Part shown: positions 59,623-64,000 of the stretch, piece after piece
Position numbering within the stretch: position 1 is the stretch's first letter
Layout of the letters: the number at the start of each line of letters is the position of its first letter
From: Zhengella sedimenti
Lineage (GTDB): Bacteria; Pseudomonadota; Alphaproteobacteria; Rhizobiales; Rhizobiaceae
Direction: 5' to 3'
DNA length: 64,000 bases
NCBI RefSeq assembly: GCF_046506625.1
Contig: NZ_JBKFFP010000005.1
Span: 62,001 to 126,000, forward strand
Program-made: the position numbers and the translations under genes
Notes under the pieces: generated by a model
The model's database searches: none
The model's input: only the letters and a program-made list of their open reading frames with translations
What the model was told of the DNA's origin: nothing

Positions 59623-60543
59623 TCAGTATTTCTGCGGCACATAGAGTTCCGGGGGCAGCACCGCGCGCTCGTAATCCGGATTGAACACACGCTCGGGCAG
59701 CGTGATTTCCTCGCTTGGCACTTCCTCGTAGGGAAAGAGCGAAAGCAGGTGGTCCATGCAGTTGAGCCTCGCCCGCTTCTTGTCGTTGCCTTCCACGATG
59801 TACCATGGCGCTTCGGGGATGTTCGTGCGCGCGAAGGTTTCCTCCTTGGCCTTGGTATATTGCTCCCAGCGAACCCGCGATTGCAGGTCCATGGGCGACA
59901 GCTTCCACTGCTTCAGCGGATCGTGGATGCGCATCAGGAAGCGCAACTGCTGTTCCTCGTCGGTGATGGAGAACCAGTATTTCACCAGCTTGATGCCGTC
60001 GCGGGCCAGCATCTTCTCGAATTCCGGCACGTCCTGGAAGAACTGTTCCACCTGCGCCGGCGTTGCAAAGCCCATCACCCGCTCCACGCCGGCCCGGTTG
60101 TACCAGGAGCGGTCGAACAGCACGATCTCGCCGCCGGCCGGAAGGTGCGGCACGTAGCGCTGGAAATACCACTGCGTCTTTTCCCGGTCCGAAGGCGCCG
60201 GCAGGGCGACCGTGCGCACGACGCGCGGGTTGAGCCGCTGCGTGATCCGCTTGATGACGCCGCCCTTGCCGGCCGAATCGCGTCCCTCGAAGATCACGAC
60301 TACCTTCTGGCGCGTATGCACCACCCAGTCCTGCAGCTTGATCAGTTCCGCCTGCAGCCGCAGCAGCGCCTGGAAATACTCCTTGCGCGGAATCGTCTCG
60401 CCATGGGCGCGCTGGTAGATCTTCCTGATCTCCATGGAAAGCGCGGCGTCTTCCAGTTCAAGTTCGTAATCCTCGTCCAGCGTGTCCGCCAGTTCTGCCT
60501 CCAGCCAGTCCCTGGCTCCGCTGTCGATCGCATCGTCGTCCAT
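59623..60543 (-). CDS. ppk2: Polyphosphate kinase 2
   Basis: A 306-residue PPK2-family enzyme that transfers phosphate between polyphosphate and nucleotides. Walker A is FEGRDSAGKGG and Walker B LFDRSWYNRAG, with a lid containing RVRWEQYTKAKEE. The acidic N-terminus (DYELELEDAAL) is typical. Single-domain, full length. It is convergent with the response-regulator gene (45-base gap). Confidence 0.96.
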   Translation of the reverse strand: MDDDAIDSGARDWLEAELADTLDEDYELELEDAALSMEIRKIYQRAHGETIPRKEYFQALLRLQAELIKLQDWVVHTRQKVVVIFEGRDSAGKGGVIKRITQRLNPRVVRTVALPAPSDREKTQWYFQRYVPHLPAGGEIVLFDRSWYNRAGVERVMGFATPAQVEQFFQDVPEFEKMLARDGIKLVKYWFSITDEEQQLRFLMRIHDPLKQWKLSPMDLQSRVRWEQYTKAKEETFARTNIPEAPWYIVEGNDKKRARLNCMDHLLSLFPYEEVPSEEITLPERVFNPDYERAVLPPELYVPQKY

Positions 60544-60637
60544 GTCTTCTCCCTGCTCCGGTGTCAGTCGCGCCCTGGATACCGCGCGATCCTCTTGTGT
60601 TTTGTGACAGGGCCGATTTTCCGGTCAACGACACAGA

Positions 60638-61579
60638 TCAAGAAAGCGACCCGGCAGGATAGGTTTTTTCCAGCAGCGGCAGGATTTCCGGCCCCTTCAG
60701 GCGCAGGAACTCGTCCAGCGCCAGCATGGCGGGTGTCGGACTGCGGTCCGCATGGCGCACGGAATACCATTGCCGGCGGATGGGCGTCTCCTCCACGTCC
60801 AGGACGGCGAGCGTCCCGGCGCGCATTTCCTGTTCGATCGTATGGCCCGAAATGAATGCGACGCCGAGGCCGGCCATCACCGCCTGCTTGATGGTCTCGT
60901 TGGAATCCATCTCGGTCATGGTCAGCTCGCTTTCGCCGCCTTCGCCCGCCATGAAGAACTCGAACGATGCCCGCGTGCCCGATCCCCGTTCGCGCACGAT
61001 GAACTTCTGACGGGCCAGTTCCTGGCGCAAAATGTCGCGGCGGCGCGCCAGCGGGTGGCCGGGATGGGCGATGAAGACGAGCGGATGGTCGCCGAAAAGC
61101 GTCGCCTTCACGCCGAAATGCTTCGGCGGCCGGCCCATCAGCGCCATGTCGATCTCGTGCCGTTCCAGCATGGCAATGACCGCGGTCCGGTTGGCCGTGT
61201 TGAGCCCGATCTCGATGCCCGGATGGGCGCTGTTGAAGGCGGCGATGAGGCGCGGCGCGAAATATTTCCCCGTCGAAACGACGCCGAGACGGACCCGTCC
61301 GGCCCTCAGTCCCTTGTGCTCAAGTATCCGTTCCTGAAGGGTTTCCAGCTCGTCGAGGATGCGCTGCGCCGCCTCCAGCGCGATCTGGCCCGTCTCGGTG
61401 GGAATGGTGCCCGTGCGGGTGCGGATGAAGAGCTGCGTGCCCAGTTCCGCCTCCAGCTGGCGGAGCTGGATGGTGACGGCTGGCGAGGTCAGTCCGAGGG
61501 CGCTTGCGGCGGCCGATATCTTGCGGTGCCGGCGCAGCGCCAGCAGGGTTCGCAATTGGCGGATGGAGGCGTTGATCAT
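60638..61579 (-). CDS. cbbR: LysR-type Calvin-cycle regulator CbbR
   Basis: A 313-residue LysR protein: helix-turn-helix HRKISAAASALGLTSPAVTIQLRQLE, then the effector domain with IDMALMGRPP, a hallmark of CbbR. It is divergent from cbbF, the universal arrangement, and activates the cbb operon in response to metabolites or NADPH. Confidence 0.95.
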   Translation of the reverse strand: MINASIRQLRTLLALRRHRKISAAASALGLTSPAVTIQLRQLEAELGTQLFIRTRTGTIPTETGQIALEAAQRILDELETLQERILEHKGLRAGRVRLGVVSTGKYFAPRLIAAFNSAHPGIEIGLNTANRTAVIAMLERHEIDMALMGRPPKHFGVKATLFGDHPLVFIAHPGHPLARRRDILRQELARQKFIVRERGSGTRASFEFFMAGEGGESELTMTEMDSNETIKQAVMAGLGVAFISGHTIEQEMRAGTLAVLDVEETPIRRQWYSVRHADRSPTPAMLALDEFLRLKGPEILPLLEKTYPAGSLS

Positions 61580-61594
61580 TGTACATAAAAATAA

Positions 61595-61611
61595 TTAAGG
61601 CTGATTGCTAA
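61595..61611. promoter_or_regulatory. Candidate CbbR operator
   Basis: In the 93-base AT-rich divergent space, TTA-N11-TAA (TTA at 61595, TAA at 61609) forms the T-N11-A dyad typical of LysR sites. A second AT-rich stretch (61610-61630) follows. Such sites between cbbR and cbbF mediate activation and autoregulation. Confidence 0.4.
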
Positions 61612-61672
61612 TAGAATAAATTTTACAAACATTCAAGCGACTGCATTCATTGCGGCCATGGAGGAGGCAACC

Positions 61673-62722
61673 ATGGCTGGACAGACACTGCATGCATTCC
61701 TGCGTTCGGGCGGTTTCGCCGAGCATGCCCATGCCGGGGCGATTGCCGGCGTCATCATGGGGCTCGCGGCCAAGGCCGTCGCGGTGCGCAAGCTCACGAA
61801 GCAGGGCGCCCTCATCAGGGGCTTTGCGGCCTCGCGCGGCGAGACGAATGCCGGTGGCGACACCCAGAAGGATCTGGATGTGATTGCCGACGGCATGTTC
61901 CTGGAAGCCGCCCGCAACGAGGCGATCGCCCTTTACGGATCGGAGGAAAACAACTTCCCCATCCTGCTCGATCCGGACAAGCCGCTGGCGCTCGCCATCG
62001 ATCCGCTCGACGGTTCGTCGAACATCGAGACCAATGTCTCGATCGGAACGATCTTTTCCATCCTGCCGGTGCAGGGCGATCCGCGCGTCGCGCCGGAAGC
62101 CTCCTTCCTGCAATCGGGCAGGAACCAGCTTGCCGCCGGCTTCTTCATCTACGGTCCGCAACTCGCACTCGCCCTGACCGTCGGGTCCGGCACGCGCATC
62201 TTCGTCCATTCGCCCAAACTTGGCGATTTCGTCGAGGCCTATGACGCGGTCTCCATCCCTGGCAAGACGGGTGAATTCGCCATCAACGCCTCCAACTACC
62301 GGCATTGGGAGGATCCGGTCCGCCTCTGGGTCGACGATTGCCTTGCCGGCACGGACGGCCCGCGCGAGCGTGACTTCAACATGCGCTGGATCGCCTCGCT
62401 GGTCGCCGAGACCTACCGCATCCTGGTTCGTGGCGGCGTGTTCCTCTATCCCGGCGACCGCCGCAAGGGCTATTCGGCCGGCCGGCTACGCCTCGTCTAC
62501 GAGGCCAATCCGATCGCCTTCCTCGTCGAACAGGCCGGCGGCAAGGCAACCGACACGGTCAACCGGATCCTCGATCTCGTGCCGGTGACGCTGCACCAGC
62601 GCACGCCGCTCGTTTTCGGTTCTGGCGACGAGGTCGAGCGGATCGCCCGCTACCACGTCGATCCCGCCATGATTTCAGATCGCTCGCCGCTGTTCGGCAA
62701 GCGCGGCCTGTTCCGCGTCTGA
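61673..62722 (+). CDS. cbbF: Fructose-1,6-bisphosphatase, class I (Calvin cycle)
   Basis: A 349-residue FBPase that also often accepts sedoheptulose-1,7-bisphosphate in autotrophs. Metal-site motif DPLDGSSNIE, GTIFSILP and the C-terminal LVYEANPIAFLVEQAGGKATD are all present. GGAGGAGGC precedes the ATG at 61673. First gene of the cbb operon, ten bases before cbbP. Confidence 0.97.
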   Translation: MAGQTLHAFLRSGGFAEHAHAGAIAGVIMGLAAKAVAVRKLTKQGALIRGFAASRGETNAGGDTQKDLDVIADGMFLEAARNEAIALYGSEENNFPILLDPDKPLALAIDPLDGSSNIETNVSIGTIFSILPVQGDPRVAPEASFLQSGRNQLAAGFFIYGPQLALALTVGSGTRIFVHSPKLGDFVEAYDAVSIPGKTGEFAINASNYRHWEDPVRLWVDDCLAGTDGPRERDFNMRWIASLVAETYRILVRGGVFLYPGDRRKGYSAGRLRLVYEANPIAFLVEQAGGKATDTVNRILDLVPVTLHQRTPLVFGSGDEVERIARYHVDPAMISDRSPLFGKRGLFRV

Positions 62723-62732
62723 GGAAAGCATC

Positions 62733-63602
62733 ATGTCCGCCAAGCACCCCATCATCTCCATCACGGGTTCATCCGGGGCCGGCACCACCACGGTGAAGGA
62801 AACCTTCGGCAAGATCTTTGCCCGCGAAAGCGTCACCGCCGCCTTCATCGAGGGCGATGCCTTCCACCGCTATGACCGCCAGGCCATGAAGCAGCGCATC
62901 GCCGAGGAAAAGGCGCAGGGCCGCGATTTCACCCACTTCTCCGCCGAGGCGAACGAACTGGAGATCCTTGAAAGCGTGTTCGAGGAATATGGCCGCCGGG
63001 GCAGGGGCCGCACGCGCCATTACATCCACGACGAGGACGAGGCTGCCCGTTACGGCGCGGCGCCGGGCACCTTCACCGAGTGGGAGGAATTCGGAGATTC
63101 CGACCTGCTGTTCTACGAGGGCCTGCATGGTTGCGCGGTGACCGACAAGGTCAATCTCGCCCGCCATGGCGACCTGAAGATCGGTGTCGTGCCCGTCATC
63201 AACCTCGAATGGATCCAGAAGATCCACCGCGACAAGGCCGCCCGCGGCTATTCCACCGAGGCCGTGACCGATACGATCCTGCGCCGCATGCACGACTACG
63301 TGCACTACATCTGCCCGCAATTCTCCCACACCGACATCAACTTCCAGCGCGTGCCCATCGTGGACACGTCCAACCCCTTCGTCGCGCGCTGGATCCCGAC
63401 GCCGGCGGAATCGATCCTCGTCATCCGCTTCGCCAATCCGCGCGGCATCGATTTCCCCTACCTGCTGTCCATGCTGCACGACAGCTACATGTCGCGGGCC
63501 AATTCCATCGTCGTGCCCGGCGACAAGCTCGACCTCGCCATGCAGCTCATTTTCACGCCGCTCATCCACAAGCTGGTCGAGCGCAAGCGCCGCATGGCCT
63601 GA
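62733..63602 (+). CDS. cbbP: Phosphoribulokinase
   Basis: A 289-residue bacterial-type PRK that makes ribulose-1,5-bisphosphate. P-loop GSSGAGTTTV, then FIEGDAFHRYDR and DLLFYEGLHG with the catalytic acid, and RPWIPTP-like ARWIPTPAESILVIRF near the end. It is a key marker of the Calvin cycle. It lies 17 bases before cbbT. Confidence 0.98.
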   Translation: MSAKHPIISITGSSGAGTTTVKETFGKIFARESVTAAFIEGDAFHRYDRQAMKQRIAEEKAQGRDFTHFSAEANELEILESVFEEYGRRGRGRTRHYIHDEDEAARYGAAPGTFTEWEEFGDSDLLFYEGLHGCAVTDKVNLARHGDLKIGVVPVINLEWIQKIHRDKAARGYSTEAVTDTILRRMHDYVHYICPQFSHTDINFQRVPIVDTSNPFVARWIPTPAESILVIRFANPRGIDFPYLLSMLHDSYMSRANSIVVPGDKLDLAMQLIFTPLIHKLVERKRRMA

Positions 63603-63619
63603 CCACGGGAGCCTGCACG

Positions 63620-64000
63620 ATGAACATGAACCCCACCATGACGGCCAGGACGGCCACCGCCGAACGCGACATGGCCAATGCGCTGCGCGTCCTTGCCATG
63701 GATGCCGTCCAGAAGGCCAATTCGGGCCATCCCGGCATGCCCATGGGCATGGCCGATGCGGTTGCCGTGCTTTTCAACCGCTTCCTCAAGATCGATCCTT
63801 CCATGCCCGAATGGCCGGACCGCGACCGCTTCGTCCTGTCGGCGGGTCATGGCTCCATGCTGCTCTATGCGGTTCATCACCTGCTGGGCTTTGCCGACAT
63901 GACGGCCGATGAGTTGCGGAACTTCCGCCAGCTTGGAGCGAAGACGGCAGGGCATCCCGAATACGGCCACGCGCTCGGCATCGAGACGACAACCGGTCCG
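63620..64000 (+). CDS. cbbT: Transketolase, N-terminal part (runs off the window)
   Basis: The first 127 residues of a transketolase: ANALRVLAMDAVQKANSGHPG with the thiamine-site His, MPMGMADAVAVLF, and FVLSAGHGSMLLY. The position after cbbP matches cbbFPT operons. The reading frame continues past the right edge. Confidence 0.97.
   Translation, partial: MNMNPTMTARTATAERDMANALRVLAMDAVQKANSGHPGMPMGMADAVAVLFNRFLKIDPSMPEWPDRDRFVLSAGHGSMLLYAVHHLLGFADMTADELRNFRQLGAKTAGHPEYGHALGIETTTGP

Overview
The window is high-GC DNA from an alphaproteobacterium, most likely of the Hyphomicrobiales (Rhizobiales). The best placement evidence is the order murA, DUF2948, hisD, UPF0262, LMW-phosphatase-like, infA, maf, yacG (37.6-43.0 kb), which is characteristic of that order. 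A cbbR-cbbFPT start at the right edge (60.6-64 kb) suggests a facultative autotroph with a Calvin cycle.

Layout: 1-13.4 kb is core-like: a membrane protein beside a LuxR-type response regulator and a transporter-fused hybrid kinase, mscL, galE, an enolase-superfamily enzyme, 5-formyl-THF cyclo-ligase, and a nitrosative-stress cluster (truncated globin, NsrR-like regulator with a clear operator, two small genes). From 13.48 to 37.13 kb lie what look like two tandem integrative islands at one tRNA-Thr(GGT) gene. Three copies of the tRNA 3' end (13479-13502, 21508-21531 and inside the tRNA at 37108-37131) delimit them. The left island carries an MBL hydrolase, a TRAP transporter, an amidase and a 2-hydroxyacid dehydrogenase, and ends in a decayed integrase. 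The right island has an intact tyrosine integrase, a type I restriction system (hsdRMS), a PUA/EVE-like plus GIY-YIG protein, an Mrr nuclease, a serine recombinase, RNase H, an IS21-family element and a ParB-like gene. After the core block and tRNA-Phe comes a small AT-rich insert with a secreted protein and an RTX protein, then a self-sufficient CYP116B-type P450 divergent from an IclR regulator.

The most unusual part is 48.6-59.6 kb, apparently one sigma54-controlled operon: a 100-aa exported protein, an exported protein made almost only of Met-Gly-Gly/Met-Ser-Gly triplets (61 of them), a membrane-anchored pentaheme cytochrome c, a Tat-exported DmsA-type molybdoenzyme, a four-cluster ferredoxin subunit, a TorD-type chaperone, a polyferredoxin, a sensor kinase with a CXXCH haem motif in its periplasmic domain, and an NtrC-type activator. 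A near-consensus -24/-12 promoter (48838-48854) and a perfect 15-bp palindrome (48674-48688) precede it. I infer a periplasmic respiratory molybdoenzyme pathway with its own sensor and a Met-rich, possibly metal- or metalloid-handling, structural protein. The substrate cannot be read from the sequence.

ppk2 lies convergent to this operon, followed by cbbR divergent from cbbF-cbbP-cbbT, which runs off the right edge.
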